Assembly (NCBI GenBank): GCA_963717255.1
Contig: CAVQVT010000013.1
Coordinates: 1-64,000, forward strand
DNA: 64,000 nt
Source of the DNA: CAIYQJ01 sp963717255
Lineage (GTDB): Bacteria; Chloroflexota; Limnocylindria; Limnocylindrales; CSP1-4
Direction of reading: 5' to 3'
The notes under the pieces: model-generated
Told to the model about the DNA's origin: nothing
Databases searched by the model: none
What the model saw: the letters and a program-made list of their open reading frames with translations, nothing else
Position numbers and translations under genes: made by a program
Shown here: positions 16,700 to 25,635 of the stretch, piece by piece
How positions within the stretch are numbered: position 1 is the first letter of the stretch
Layout of the letters: every line of letters starts with the position of its first letter

Positions 16700-19600
16700 A
16701 TGCCGTCCATGCCGGCCCGTCTCGTGAGCGAGCACCTGGTGGGGCGCGAGCGCGAGCTCGCCGCCCTCGCCGACGCCCTCGAGGTCGCGTCCCGCGGCGA
16801 CCCGACCACGGTCCTCGTCTCCGGGACCTCGGGGATCGGCAAGACCCGCCTCCTCGACGAGGCGGCTCGCCGTCTCGCGACGATCCCGAGCGGGTTCACC
16901 GTCCTGCGCGGCACCGCCTACCCGTCGCGGAGCGGCCTGCCGTTCGCGCCGATCGCGGAGGCGCTGGCCCGCCACCTCCTGGCGCTCCCGGACGACGACC
17001 TCCGCCTCCTCGTGGACCCGGCCGCGGTGGAGCTGGTCCGGATCGTGCCCGGGCTCCAGGGCCGGCTCGCCGCACTCGGCCTCCTTCCCGAACAGCCGCC
17101 GATCGTCGCGCGGATCGGCCGAGAGGCCCGGATGCTCGAGGCGATCCTTGGCAGCGTCTCCCGCATCGCCGGTGCGCGCCCGACGATGCTCGTCCTCGAG
17201 GATCTGCACGACGCGGATGCCGGGACCCGCTCCGCGGTCGCCTTCCTGTCGCGCGCGGTCCGCGAGCGCCCGCTCCTTCTCGCCCTGACATACGAGCCCG
17301 ATCGGATGACGCGCACCCACCCGCTGGCACGGACCCTGCGGTCGTTCGACGACGGCACCCGTCGACCGCGTCGGATCGGGCTCGAGTCGCTGGATCGGGA
17401 CGAGATCGCCGACCTGGTCGCCGCGATCGAGGGCGAGCGCCCGTCGGCGACCGCGCTCCTCCAGGTGGCACAGCGGTCGGACGGGAACCCCTTGGCCATC
17501 GAGGAGATCCTCGCCGCCCGCCGTGAGCTGCCCGGCGCCCGCATCGGCGCGTCCCTCGAGCAGCTCTCGCTGTCACGCCTCGCGCTCCGATCGCACGAGT
17601 GCCGCAGGGTCCTCCGGGCACTCGCCCTCGCCGGTGCCCCCATCCGTCCGTCACGGCTCTCGGCCGCGCTCGCCGCGTTCGAGTCCGCGGCCCCCGCCGA
17701 TGGCCGGCGTCCGGCCCCGTCGAGCGGCGCCGGCGTCACCTCGCTGCGCCGCCAGCCGGCCGCCCGCGTCGCGACCGGGGGCGCGTGGCCGGGTCATCCC
17801 GCGTCGGCGCGCGTCCCGGATCCCGCCGTGGCCGACGGCATCGCTGAGGCGATCGCGGACGGATCGGTCGTCGTTCTCGACGCGCCCGCCGAGGGCAGCC
17901 GGCCGGCAGGGCCCGGCGACGACCCCGTCGGCTTCCGGCACGCCCGGATCGGCGAGGCCGTGGCCGCCGACCTCCTGCCGACGCTCCGCCGGCGGTATCA
18001 CGCGGCCCTCGCCCTCGCCTTCACAGACCAGCCGGCCGAGGCGGCGGCCCACTGGATGGCCGCGCACGCCGACGTTCGCGCGCGCGAGGCCGCCCTGGCG
18101 GCCGCGACCATCGCCGAGGAGCGCGACTCGGCGGCCGATGCCCTCGCCTCGCTCGAGCTGGCGCTCGAGCTGGAGGAGGCCGGCCGTTCCGGCAGAGCCG
18201 GCACGGCCCCCGCCGGCACGCCGCCCGTCCATGCGGCCCCGGACCCCGTCGAGAGCCGTGCCCGGGCGGCGGACGCCGCCTACGCTGCGGGCCTCCCGAT
18301 CCGCGCCGCGGCGTACGTGGGCTCGGCCATCGCCCTCGCCGACCCGCGCGTCGAGCCCGAGCGCGTCGCGCTCCTCTACGACGCCCTCGGTCGCTACCGA
18401 CGGGCGGCCGGGGACATCGACGGGAGCAGGGCCGCACACCGGGAGGCGGTGCGCCTCGCGCCGGCCGCCGCGGCGCGCGTCCGCGCTGCCGTCCTCGGGT
18501 CGCTCGCGCAGGTCCGCATGTTCGAGGGGTACTTCTCCGACGCGCTCGTGGCCGCGAACGAGGCGATCGAGTCGGCGCGCGCCGCCGGCGAGCCCGCGCT
18601 CACGGAGCTGGTGCAGGCGACGATCACGCTCGGGGTCTGTCGCGCATGGATGGACGACCCGGAGGGCGGCGTGACGATCCTGCGGGAGTCGCGCGCGGCG
18701 GCGGACCGGCTGGGTCTCCTCGACGAGCGCTTCCGGGCGGACGCGAACCTCACCACCGTCCTGGACCTGCTCGGGCGACGCGAGGAGGCGCTCACGGTCG
18801 CGTTCGAGGGGATCGAGGCTGCCGAGCACGCCGGCCTCGCCGAGATCTACGGGAACTTCCTGCGCGGGAACGCCGCCGAGACGCTCTTCTCGCTCGGCCG
18901 CTGGGAGGAGTCGCGTGCCCTGAGCCTGGATGCCCTCGCCCTCGCCGGCGCGCGCATCCAGTCCGCCGGGCTCACGACCGCCCTCGCGGCGTTCGAGTAC
19001 GCGCTCCTGAACCTCGCCATCGTCGAGATCGAGTCGAGCGCCGCCGAGCCGGCTGCCCGACTGCTGGGCCAGCTGTTGATCGACCTGGAGCCGAGCCCCG
19101 ACCTGGAGAGCTCCGTGCCGACGTACCTCGCGGCGGCCTCCCTCGCGCGGTGGCGCGGCGACCTCGATGACGCGCGTCGAGCGATCGCCTCGGGCTGGGA
19201 GCGCGTCTCGGCGACGGAGGACTGGTCCCTCCTCGCGCGTGTCGCGGCCGACGGGGTGGAGATCGAGGCGGACGTCGCCGCGAGCGCGAGGTCCCGTCGC
19301 GATCTCGCATTGCTCGCGTCGGCGCGCGAGCGCGCGTCCGCCATGCTCGCGCGCGCGGACGAAGCCGTCGCGGCCGCGTCGTCCGGCCCCGTGCCGGGGT
19401 CCCGGCGGGAAGGGGAGGCACTCCTCCTCACGGCACGGATGCATCGCGCCCGGATCGACCACGACGACGACCCCGACGCGTGGCGAGCGCTCGCCGCGAT
19501 CTGGGAGGCGCTCGGTGTCCCCTACCGCGCGGCTCGGGCACGCTTCCACGAGGCCGCCGCGCGGCTCGGCGGCGAGGGGCGCGCCACGGCCACGCGCGCG

Positions 19601-20089
19601 GATGCGCGGGCGCCGCTCCTTGCCGCGTACGAGGCCGCTCTCTCGCTCGGTGCCGCCCCGTTCGCGGCGCAGGTCCGCGACCTCGCCGATCGCGCCCTGA
19701 TCGCGCTGCCTGCCGCGCCGTCGGCGCCGCCCGTGCCGTCCCGGTCGTCCGCCCGGGGCCGGACCCGCGGCGCTGCCGTCGAGCCGTCGGGGGGCCTCGC
19801 ACGTGCGCTGGTCGGAGAGCCGACTGCGCCCCGCGGCGATGCGTTCGGGCTCAGCCGCCGCGAGCGCGAGGTGCTGGGGCTCATCGCGGAGGGCCGGATG
19901 AACAGGGAGATCGCCGAGCGTCTGTTCATCAGCGAACGGACGGTCCACGTCCACGTGAGCCGAGTCCTCGCGAAGCTCGGCGTGTCGGGACGCGTGGAGG
20001 CTGCGGCGGTCGCGATCCGGCTCGGGCTGACCCAGCCGGGGACGCCGGTCACGCCGCGACGGTCTGGAGGTCCTCGCCGGCGCCAGTGA
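16700..20089 (+). CDS. large ATP-binding LuxR-type transcriptional regulator (LAL/MalT-like)
   Basis: It is a 1129-aa STAND-type regulator. The N-terminus has LVGRERELAALADALE and Walker A GTSGIGKT (residues 42-49), with Walker B LVLEDLHDAD around residue 165. A long alpha-helical TPR-like sensor region follows (roughly 400-1000). The C-terminus carries a LuxR HTH: FGLSRREREVLGLIAEGRMN, then REIAERLFISERTVHVHVSR. Effector and targets are unknown. It starts at ATG 16700, divergent from the MFS gene, and is followed by a strong hairpin. An intrinsically disordered Ala/Arg/Pro stretch lies near residues 335-370. Confidence 0.9.
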   Translation: MPSMPARLVSEHLVGRERELAALADALEVASRGDPTTVLVSGTSGIGKTRLLDEAARRLATIPSGFTVLRGTAYPSRSGLPFAPIAEALARHLLALPDDDLRLLVDPAAVELVRIVPGLQGRLAALGLLPEQPPIVARIGREARMLEAILGSVSRIAGARPTMLVLEDLHDADAGTRSAVAFLSRAVRERPLLLALTYEPDRMTRTHPLARTLRSFDDGTRRPRRIGLESLDRDEIADLVAAIEGERPSATALLQVAQRSDGNPLAIEEILAARRELPGARIGASLEQLSLSRLALRSHECRRVLRALALAGAPIRPSRLSAALAAFESAAPADGRRPAPSSGAGVTSLRRQPAARVATGGAWPGHPASARVPDPAVADGIAEAIADGSVVVLDAPAEGSRPAGPGDDPVGFRHARIGEAVAADLLPTLRRRYHAALALAFTDQPAEAAAHWMAAHADVRAREAALAAATIAEERDSAADALASLELALELEEAGRSGRAGTAPAGTPPVHAAPDPVESRARAADAAYAAGLPIRAAAYVGSAIALADPRVEPERVALLYDALGRYRRAAGDIDGSRAAHREAVRLAPAAAARVRAAVLGSLAQVRMFEGYFSDALVAANEAIESARAAGEPALTELVQATITLGVCRAWMDDPEGGVTILRESRAAADRLGLLDERFRADANLTTVLDLLGRREEALTVAFEGIEAAEHAGLAEIYGNFLRGNAAETLFSLGRWEESRALSLDALALAGARIQSAGLTTALAAFEYALLNLAIVEIESSAAEPAARLLGQLLIDLEPSPDLESSVPTYLAAASLARWRGDLDDARRAIASGWERVSATEDWSLLARVAADGVEIEADVAASARSRRDLALLASARERASAMLARADEAVAAASSGPVPGSRREGEALLLTARMHRARIDHDDDPDAWRALAAIWEALGVPYRAARARFHEAAARLGGEGRATATRADARAPLLAAYEAALSLGAAPFAAQVRDLADRALIALPAAPSAPPVPSRSSARGRTRGAAVEPSGGLARALVGEPTAPRGDAFGLSRREREVLGLIAEGRMNREIAERLFISERTVHVHVSRVLAKLGVSGRVEAAAVAIRLGLTQPGTPVTPRRSGGPRRRQ

Positions 20090-20176
20090 GCGCCGCCCTT
20101 CGCGCCGGGCGGTCCCGGCGATCGACCAGCTCGATCGCTCCCGGGCTCGGCCCGGCATCGCCTGCACGCCGGACAG

Positions 20177-20215
20177 ACGTCAAGACCCGGGTCCCCGAGA
20201 CCCGGGTCTTGACGT
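20177..20215 (+). terminator. strong hairpin after the LuxR-type regulator
   Basis: Perfect 17-bp arms, ACGTCAAGACCCGGGTC and its complement, flank a 5-nt loop (CCCGA) 87 nt after the stop. No T tract follows, so termination may be Rho-assisted or bidirectional. It could also be an operator-like palindrome, but the short loop and position favour a terminator. Confidence 0.6.
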
Positions 20216-20318
20216 AGCCGATCCCGTCCTGGGCGACGAACGGGCGATCGCCGTCACCGGCGACCGGGATCGGGTCGGAATGCAGGGCTGGTGCTGCGAG
20301 CCGGCCCTGGCTGTCGAT

Positions 20319-20420
20319 TCAGAACCAGCGCCGGCCGGCCTCGGCGACGAGAGCGAGCGCCGAGAGAGACCCCAGCGCGATCGCGATGCGCCACGCGCGC
20401 CACGTCATCTTCTGCTTCAT
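20319..20420 (-). CDS. small single-pass membrane protein (33 aa)
   Basis: This short frame begins MKQKMTWRAW, followed by one hydrophobic helix (RIAIALGSLSALALVAEAG) and a GRRWF tail. The ATG at 20420 has GGGAGGGAA about 9 nt upstream, and the positive-inside charge pattern is good for a small inner-membrane protein. It is oriented against its neighbours, alone between the LuxR regulator and the cupredoxin. The remaining 20090-20318 and 20421-20712 hold no other gene that I can support. The function is unknown. Confidence 0.5.
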   Translation of the reverse strand: MKQKMTWRAWRIAIALGSLSALALVAEAGRRWF

Positions 20421-20712
20421 GCCGACCGTTCCCTCCCCTGCGCCTCAGGGGCGCTGCGGTAGCGGCCTTCTCACGCCACTCGACAGGCCGCCTCTTGGCG
20501 TTCGGACCACGACCCTACGCGCGCGCGGAGCCGGCCTCCATGGCCTCTTGGTACCGGGGGAGGCCAGTACTCATGTCCCATGCCGTCGCCGACGGCGCGT
20601 CCGACGACGAGTCGCGCGCGGGCACGGTAGACTCCGACCGCCCGGAGAGGCGCCGACCCGTGGCGGCGCCGATCCCCCCGGCTCGCCCATCCCACCGGAG
20701 ACCACGATCACG

Positions 20713-21222
20713 ATGCGGACCCTGCGGACCCTGCGGACCCTGCGGACCCTCGCCGCCGTCGCGGCACTCGCCCTGAGCGTCGCCGCCTGCTCGAGCGCCT
20801 CGTCGCCCGGCTGGACGTTCAGCCCGACCGAGCAGCCCACGCCGGCGCCATCGCAGCCGTCCGGTGCTCCGCCCACCGCCGTGCCCGGCGCGACGAACCC
20901 GGTCTCGGGCGGGAGCCAGGGCGACGTCACCACGGGCACGACCGTCAACCTGGTGGCGCTGAACATCGCGTTCGACCAGACGCAGATCACGGTCCCCGCG
21001 AACACGACGTTCACGATCAACTTCGACAACCAGGACTCCGGCATCCCGCACAACGTCGCGATCCACAAGGACTCGCCGACGGGCGAGGCCGTCTTCGTCG
21101 GCGAGATCATCACCGGACCGGCGCAGAAGGTCTACACGATCGGCGGGCTCAACGCGGGGACGTACGCGTTCATCTGCACCGTGCACCCGAACATGGTCGG
21201 GACCCTCACGGTCACGCCCTGA
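20713..21222 (+). CDS. cupredoxin (plastocyanin-like) lipoprotein
   Basis: It is a 169-aa exported copper protein with a lipoprotein signal ending LSVAAC and Cys as the lipid anchor. A Pro/Ser/Thr linker is followed by a single cupredoxin domain with type-1 copper ligands: His in IPHNVAIH, then Cys, His and Met in FICTVHPNM. It is likely an electron carrier at the outer face of the membrane. The n-region of the signal is built from four tandem 9-nt units (CGGACCCTG) giving repeated Arg-Thr-Leu. The start is ATG 20713 with GGAG upstream. The AlaX gene follows after 10 nt. Confidence 0.88.
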   Translation: MRTLRTLRTLRTLAAVAALALSVAACSSASSPGWTFSPTEQPTPAPSQPSGAPPTAVPGATNPVSGGSQGDVTTGTTVNLVALNIAFDQTQITVPANTTFTINFDNQDSGIPHNVAIHKDSPTGEAVFVGEIITGPAQKVYTIGGLNAGTYAFICTVHPNMVGTLTVTP

Positions 21223-21232
21223 CGTCCGTCCC

Positions 21233-21982
21233 GTGAGCGAGAACGTCTGCTACACGGACAGCTACCTCCGCACGGTCGCGGCATCCGTCCGCGAGGTCCA
21301 GGCCGCGGGGGAGGGGAAGGGCGCGCTGGTCGTGCTCGACCGGACCGTCTTCTACCCCGGTGGGGGAGGACAGCCGGCCGACCGCGGCGTCATCCGTGCG
21401 GCGGACGGTCGCGCGTGGGTCGTCGTCGCGGCCCGCAAGGTCGGCGACGACATCGTCCACGAGCTCGAGCCCGGAGCCGGTGCCCCCGAGGTCGGCGCGA
21501 CCGGCGTCTACCAGGTCGACCTCGACTGGGAGCGGCGCTATCGCCTGATGCGGACGCACACCGCGCTGCACGCGCTCTGCGGGGTCGTCTGGCGCGACTA
21601 CTCGGCGCTCGTCACGGGCGGCAACATGGAGCCCGGCTCCGGGCGGATGGACTTCGAGTTCGAGACGATGAGCGGCGACCTCGTCGCCGAGATCGAGACG
21701 AAGGTGAACGCCGAGCTCGCGACCGCTCGGCCCGTGAAGGTCGACTTCCTCCCGCGCGACGAGGCCTTCGCGATCCCCGACCTCATCCGGACGAAGGTGA
21801 ACCTCCTGCCTCCCGGCATCGAAGTCATCCGGACCGTGGAGATCGTGGGCCTCGACCTCCAGGCCGACGGCGGGACCCATGTCGCCAGCACCGCCGAGGT
21901 GGGCGCGATCCGGGTGACCGGCTACGAATCCAAGGGCCGGATCAACAAGCGGATCCGCATGGAGCTCGTCGATCCCGCCTGA
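21233..21982 (+). CDS. alanyl-tRNA editing protein (AlaX-like)
   Basis: It is a free-standing homologue of the AlaRS editing domain, 249 aa, that hydrolyses mischarged Ser-tRNA(Ala) or Gly-tRNA(Ala). FYPGGGGQPADRG, the HTALHAL zinc HxxxH and the DGGTHVASTAEVG segment match the family. In the last segment, the Cys often found before GGTH is Asp. The start is GTG 21233. It is probably co-transcribed with the cupredoxin gene, although no functional link is evident. Confidence 0.88.
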   Translation: MSENVCYTDSYLRTVAASVREVQAAGEGKGALVVLDRTVFYPGGGGQPADRGVIRAADGRAWVVVAARKVGDDIVHELEPGAGAPEVGATGVYQVDLDWERRYRLMRTHTALHALCGVVWRDYSALVTGGNMEPGSGRMDFEFETMSGDLVAEIETKVNAELATARPVKVDFLPRDEAFAIPDLIRTKVNLLPPGIEVIRTVEIVGLDLQADGGTHVASTAEVGAIRVTGYESKGRINKRIRMELVDPA

Positions 21983-22416
21983 GCGGCGAGCCCGGGTACG
22001 AACGACGCCGGCTGGAGGGTCCGGCCGGCGTGCGGCCTTCGTGCAGCCTTCGTGCAGCTTCCGTGCGGCGCGTGTCCGTGGCGATGCCGGCCGCGCGGCG
22101 GTCCGGCGTCGGTCCGCGTCGGTTCCGTGCGTCACACGCAAGAAACGGGCGCTGCCTTGCGTCAGAGGCATGAACGCGACGCCCGCTCTGTCGTGAGTGT
22201 CCGTTTGCTGCGCGTGGCGCACAGTCACGACGCGGACGGCGGCTCCCGTGTCGCTCCTCTGCCGGTGGCGCACAGGATCGACACGTCGGCCCGGCCCGGC
22301 CGGGCGGGGCCGACGCGTTCGTGCGTCACAGGCAAGGCGCACTCGGGTCTCCCTCCCGCGCCCCGGCCGGCCGCGCGTCCTGTCGCGTGACCCCGTGACA
22401 TCCCGTGCTCGTGCGG
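21983..22416. repeat. gene-free stretch with a family of imperfect palindromes
   Basis: There is no gene here. Several related 17-mers occur: CGTGCGTCACACGCAAG at 22126-22142, CTTGCGTCAGAGGCATG at 22156-22172 and CGTGCGTCACAGGCAAG at 22320-22336. Two GTGGCGCACAG elements lie near 22214 and 22265. The first and last differ by a single base. Their reverse complements resemble CTTGCGTCCGACGCACG found near 54582, so this looks like a dispersed palindromic element family. Confidence 0.6.
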
Positions 22417-22453
22417 TATCATAGCCTTAACGTTATATAGCGAGGCGATGATA
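22417..22453 (+). promoter_or_regulatory. probable ArsR autoregulatory operator
   Basis: An inverted repeat, TATCATAGCC and GGCGATGATA (9 of 10 positions complementary), is centred on the 8-bp palindrome TAACGTTA at 22428-22435. The right arm runs into the ATG of the ArsR-type gene. This is an AT-rich island in very GC-rich DNA, as expected for a promoter with overlapping repressor site. Confidence 0.6.
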
Positions 22454-22788
22454 TGCAGTCGGGACGGCTGGACCTGGTCTTCGGCGCCCTGGCGGACCCC
22501 ACGCGGCGTGCGATCCTCGTGCGCCTCGCCGAGGGCGATGCGAGCGTCACCGAGCTGGGCGCGCCGTTCGCGATCTCGCAGCCGGCCGTCTCGCGCCACC
22601 TGAAGGTCCTCGAGCGCGCCGGGCTCGTCTCGCGCTCGCGCCGCTCGACGGTCCGCCTGAGCCACCTGGAGGCGGAGCCGCTCCGCGACGCGGAGGCCTG
22701 GATCGCGCGCTACCGCGAGTTCTGGGACGAGAGCTTCGACCGACTCGACGACCTGCTCGAGAAGCTGAAGGAGGACGGCGCGGGCTGA
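22453..22788 (+). CDS. ArsR-family HTH transcriptional regulator
   Basis: It is a 111-aa winged-helix repressor. LADPTRRAILVRLAEGDASV and AISQPAVSRHLKVLERAGLV form the HTH, and RSTVRLSHLEAEPLRDAEAW completes the wing and dimer helix. There is no Cys metal site, which is usual for the ArsR subgroup paired with AHSA1/SRPBCC proteins, as here. It is probably autoregulated through the palindrome overlapping its start. Confidence 0.92.
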   Translation: MQSGRLDLVFGALADPTRRAILVRLAEGDASVTELGAPFAISQPAVSRHLKVLERAGLVSRSRRSTVRLSHLEAEPLRDAEAWIARYREFWDESFDRLDDLLEKLKEDGAG

Positions 22789-22863
22789 CGCGCCGACGGG
22801 CCACCGGCCGCCTCCCTGCTCGGGGGCGCCACGCACGACACGCTCCACGGAAGGGGAGGGATC

Positions 22864-23346
22864 ATGGGAACCACGAACCTCGTCGTCGAGCCGGGCGTAC
22901 CGACGATCCGCATGACGCGCGACTTCGATGCACCCCCCGAGCTGGTCTTCCGCGCCTACACCGATCCCGCTCTCATCGCCCGCTGGATGGGGCCGCGCCG
23001 ACTGACGACCGAGATCGTCGAATGGGAGCTCGGTCATGGCGGGCGCTGGCGCTATCTCAACCGGGAGGCCGACGGGACCACCTACGCGTTCCGCGGCGTG
23101 TTCCATGGGGCGCCGTCGGTGGACGGCATCGTCCAGACGTGGGAGTTCGAGGGGTACCCGGGCAGCGTCCAGTTGCAGAAGGCGCGGTTCGAGGACCTCG
23201 GCGGGTGCACGCGCGTCCACGCCGACGTCACGTTCTTCACGGTCGAGGAGCGCGACGGGCTCGTCGCCTCCGGGATGGAGGGCGGCATGAACGAGGGATA
23301 CGCGCGCCTTGACGAGCTCCTGGCGGAGCTGTCCGCCGCGGGCTGA
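22864..23346 (+). CDS. SRPBCC/AHSA1-domain protein
   Basis: It is a 160-aa START-like fold protein. MTRDFDAPPELVFRAYTDPALIARWMGPRR is the family's N-terminal signature, and TFFTVEERDGLVASGMEGGMNEGYARLDELL its C-terminal helix. ArsR-AHSA1 gene pairs are common; the AHSA1 partner probably binds a hydrophobic ligand. The ATG follows GGAAGGGGAGGGATC, a strong ribosome site. Confidence 0.9.
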   Translation: MGTTNLVVEPGVPTIRMTRDFDAPPELVFRAYTDPALIARWMGPRRLTTEIVEWELGHGGRWRYLNREADGTTYAFRGVFHGAPSVDGIVQTWEFEGYPGSVQLQKARFEDLGGCTRVHADVTFFTVEERDGLVASGMEGGMNEGYARLDELLAELSAAG

Positions 23347-23433
23347 GCGGGGACGCGACCGCCGGACGGCCGGAGCACCGCTCGGCGTGACCCGACCCAG
23401 GACACGCCGCCGCTGGCGAGCAGGCACCGGCCT

Positions 23434-23835
23434 CTATCGTCCGAACGCCGTCCGGACCCCCTTGGTCATGAAGTACCCGAGGATCACGACGCTGAAGGCG
23501 AGCGACGTGAACACGGCCGTGTCCACGCTCGTCACCTCGGTGAACGCCATCGCGCCGAGCGCCTCCAGGACGCTGATGCCCTGGAGCACGATCGTGAGCC
23601 ACCAGGCCCACCGCTTGAGGTTCCAGAGCGCCCACGCCACGAAGACCTGCCCCGCGCCGAGGATGAGGGAGGCGATCCCGATGACGGCGACCCGGCGGGC
23701 GGCCTCGGCGCCGATGCTCGGGTCGGAGCCGACGAGCGCCACTGCCGCCACCGCGAGCGCGCCGAACAGGATCGACACTCCTCCGAGCGCGCCGACGAGC
23801 GCCGCCGCGATCGTGACCCCGCGCGGTCTCTTCAT
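23434..23835 (-). CDS. four-helix membrane protein of unknown function
   Basis: The 133-aa protein begins MKRPRGVTIAAALVGALGG and has four hydrophobic segments with a conserved-looking WALWNLKRWAWWLTIVLQG in the middle, a pattern seen in small DUF membrane proteins. ATG 23835 lies 3 nt after the pntB stop and its GGAG is inside the end of pntB, so it is the last gene of the pnt operon. A role with the transhydrogenase is possible but not shown. Confidence 0.7.
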   Translation of the reverse strand: MKRPRGVTIAAALVGALGGVSILFGALAVAAVALVGSDPSIGAEAARRVAVIGIASLILGAGQVFVAWALWNLKRWAWWLTIVLQGISVLEALGAMAFTEVTSVDTAVFTSLAFSVVILGYFMTKGVRTAFGR

Positions 23836-23838
23836 CGC

Positions 23839-25284
23839 CTAGAGCTCCTTCACCGCTGCCGTGAGCTGGGCGAGTCCGTCCTTCGCGTCCGCGTAGAGCA
23901 TCCCGGTCTTGGGGTTCGCGTAGAGCTCGTTGTCGATGCCCGCGTAGCCGCGGCCGGCGCCGCGCTTGATGACGACGATCGACCGTGCGTGGTCCACGTC
24001 GAGGATCGGCATCCCGGAGACCGGGTTGCCGGGTCGCCGGGCCGCGGGGTTCGTCACGTCGTTGGCGCCCACGACGAGGACGACGTCGGCCCGGTCGAAC
24101 TCCGGGTTGATCTCGTCCATCTCCTTGAGGAGCGGGTACGGGACGTTCGCCTCCGCCAGGAGGACGTTCATGTGCCCCGGCATCCGGCCCGCGACGGGGT
24201 GGATCGCGTACTTCACGTCCACCCCGCGCTCCTCCAGGAGCTCGCCGAGCTCCCGGCACGCGTGCTGCGCCTGCGCGACCGCGAGGCCGTAGCCGGGGAC
24301 GATGATCACGCGCTCCGCGTAGGCGAGCTGGATCGCCGCGTCGTCGGCGCCGATCGCCCGGACCGAGCCGCCCGCACCTGCGGCCACTCCGCCCGTCGCT
24401 TGGTCGCCGCCACCGAAGCCGCCGATCATGATGTTGAGGATCGAGCGGTTCATCGCGTCGGCCATCAGCTTGGTGAGGATCCCGCCCGAGGCCCCGACGA
24501 GGGCGCCCGCGATGATGAGGACCGGGTTGTCGATGACGAAGCCCGCCATCGCCGCGGCCGTCCCGGTGAACGCGTTGAGGAGCGAGATCACGACCGGCAT
24601 GTCGGCCCCGCCGATCGGGAGGACCATCGTCACGCCGAAGACGAGCGCGGACCCGATGATCGCGAGGAGGACGAGGTCCGCGACCATCGGGTCGAGCTTC
24701 ACCATGCCCGTCGAGCTGAAGACGAGGCCCAGCGTCCCGAAGAGGGCGATGAGCCCCAGGACGACGGTCAGGAGCCTCGAGCCGGGGAAGAGGATCGGCT
24801 TGCCGCTGATGACGCCCTGGAGCTTGCCGGACGCGATGAGCGAGCCGCTGAACGTCACCGAGCCGATGACCACGCCGAGGACGACGAAGAGCGTCGTCGA
24901 GACGTTCGCCCCGCCCTCCTGGCCGTGCGTGAGGAAGTCCTGGATCGCCACGAGCGCGGCTGCTCCGCCGCCGACGGCGTTGAAGATGGAGACGAGTTGG
25001 GGCATCGCCGTCATCGGGACCGTGCGGGCCGTGATCAGGCCGGCGGCACCTCCGACCGCGAAGCCGACGATGATGATCGTCCACGTGAGGGCGGCGTTGT
25101 CCATCGGCTGGAAGACGAGGAGGAACGCCGTCGCGCCGACCGCGATCGCCATGCCGGCCGCCGACAGCCGGTTGCCGTTGCGTGCCGACGCCGGGCTGTT
25201 CATGTAGTGAAGCCCGAGGATGAAGCAGGCCGCCCCGGCGACCCAGGCCAGCCAGACGAACGGGTAGACGTTCTCGTAGGTCAT
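23839..25284 (-). CDS. pntB: NAD(P) transhydrogenase subunit beta
   Basis: It is the proton-channel plus NADP(H)-binding subunit, 481 aa. The N-terminal two thirds have about nine membrane helices, including GGADMPVVISLLNAFTGTAAAMAGF. The C-terminal domain III carries VIIVPGYGLAVAQAQHA, HPVAGRMPGHMNVLLAEANVPY and RGAGRGYAGIDNELY, all standard NADP-site motifs. With PntAa and PntAb it couples proton import to NADPH formation. Six nt separate it from pntAb. Confidence 0.96.
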   Translation of the reverse strand: MTYENVYPFVWLAWVAGAACFILGLHYMNSPASARNGNRLSAAGMAIAVGATAFLLVFQPMDNAALTWTIIIVGFAVGGAAGLITARTVPMTAMPQLVSIFNAVGGGAAALVAIQDFLTHGQEGGANVSTTLFVVLGVVIGSVTFSGSLIASGKLQGVISGKPILFPGSRLLTVVLGLIALFGTLGLVFSSTGMVKLDPMVADLVLLAIIGSALVFGVTMVLPIGGADMPVVISLLNAFTGTAAAMAGFVIDNPVLIIAGALVGASGGILTKLMADAMNRSILNIMIGGFGGGDQATGGVAAGAGGSVRAIGADDAAIQLAYAERVIIVPGYGLAVAQAQHACRELGELLEERGVDVKYAIHPVAGRMPGHMNVLLAEANVPYPLLKEMDEINPEFDRADVVLVVGANDVTNPAARRPGNPVSGMPILDVDHARSIVVIKRGAGRGYAGIDNELYANPKTGMLYADAKDGLAQLTAAVKEL

Positions 25285-25290
25285 CGCCGG

Positions 25291-25635
25291 CTACCCCTGG
25301 GCCTTCCCGGCGTCGGACCCACCGTTCGCCCCCGCCTTGGCGGCCGCGGGCTTCTTGCGGAACATCTGGAGCATCCGGTCGGTGACCACGTAGCCGCCGA
25401 CGACGTTCGCCGCACCGAAGACCATCGCGACGAACGCGATGAGGTAGCCGATCGGGTCGTTCGCCGTCGCGGCGATGAACATCCCGCCGACGAGCACGAT
25501 CCCGTGGATCGAGTTGGCGCCGGACATCAGGGGCGTGTGCAGGGTCGCGGGGACCTTGCTGATGACCTCGAACCCGACGAGCACGGCCAGGATGAAGACG
25601 GTGATCGGGTAGAGGAGCGACGTCAGCTCCGTCAT
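25291..25635 (-). CDS. pntAb: NAD(P) transhydrogenase subunit alpha part 2
   Basis: It is the short membrane part of the alpha subunit in three-gene transhydrogenases, 114 aa with three helices. EVISKVPATLHTPLMSGANSIHGIVLVG is diagnostic. The ATG overlaps the pntAa stop (ATGA), so the two are translationally coupled. The C-terminal tail is Lys/Ala-rich. Confidence 0.95.
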   Translation of the reverse strand: MTELTSLLYPITVFILAVLVGFEVISKVPATLHTPLMSGANSIHGIVLVGGMFIAATANDPIGYLIAFVAMVFGAANVVGGYVVTDRMLQMFRKKPAAAKAGANGGSDAGKAQG

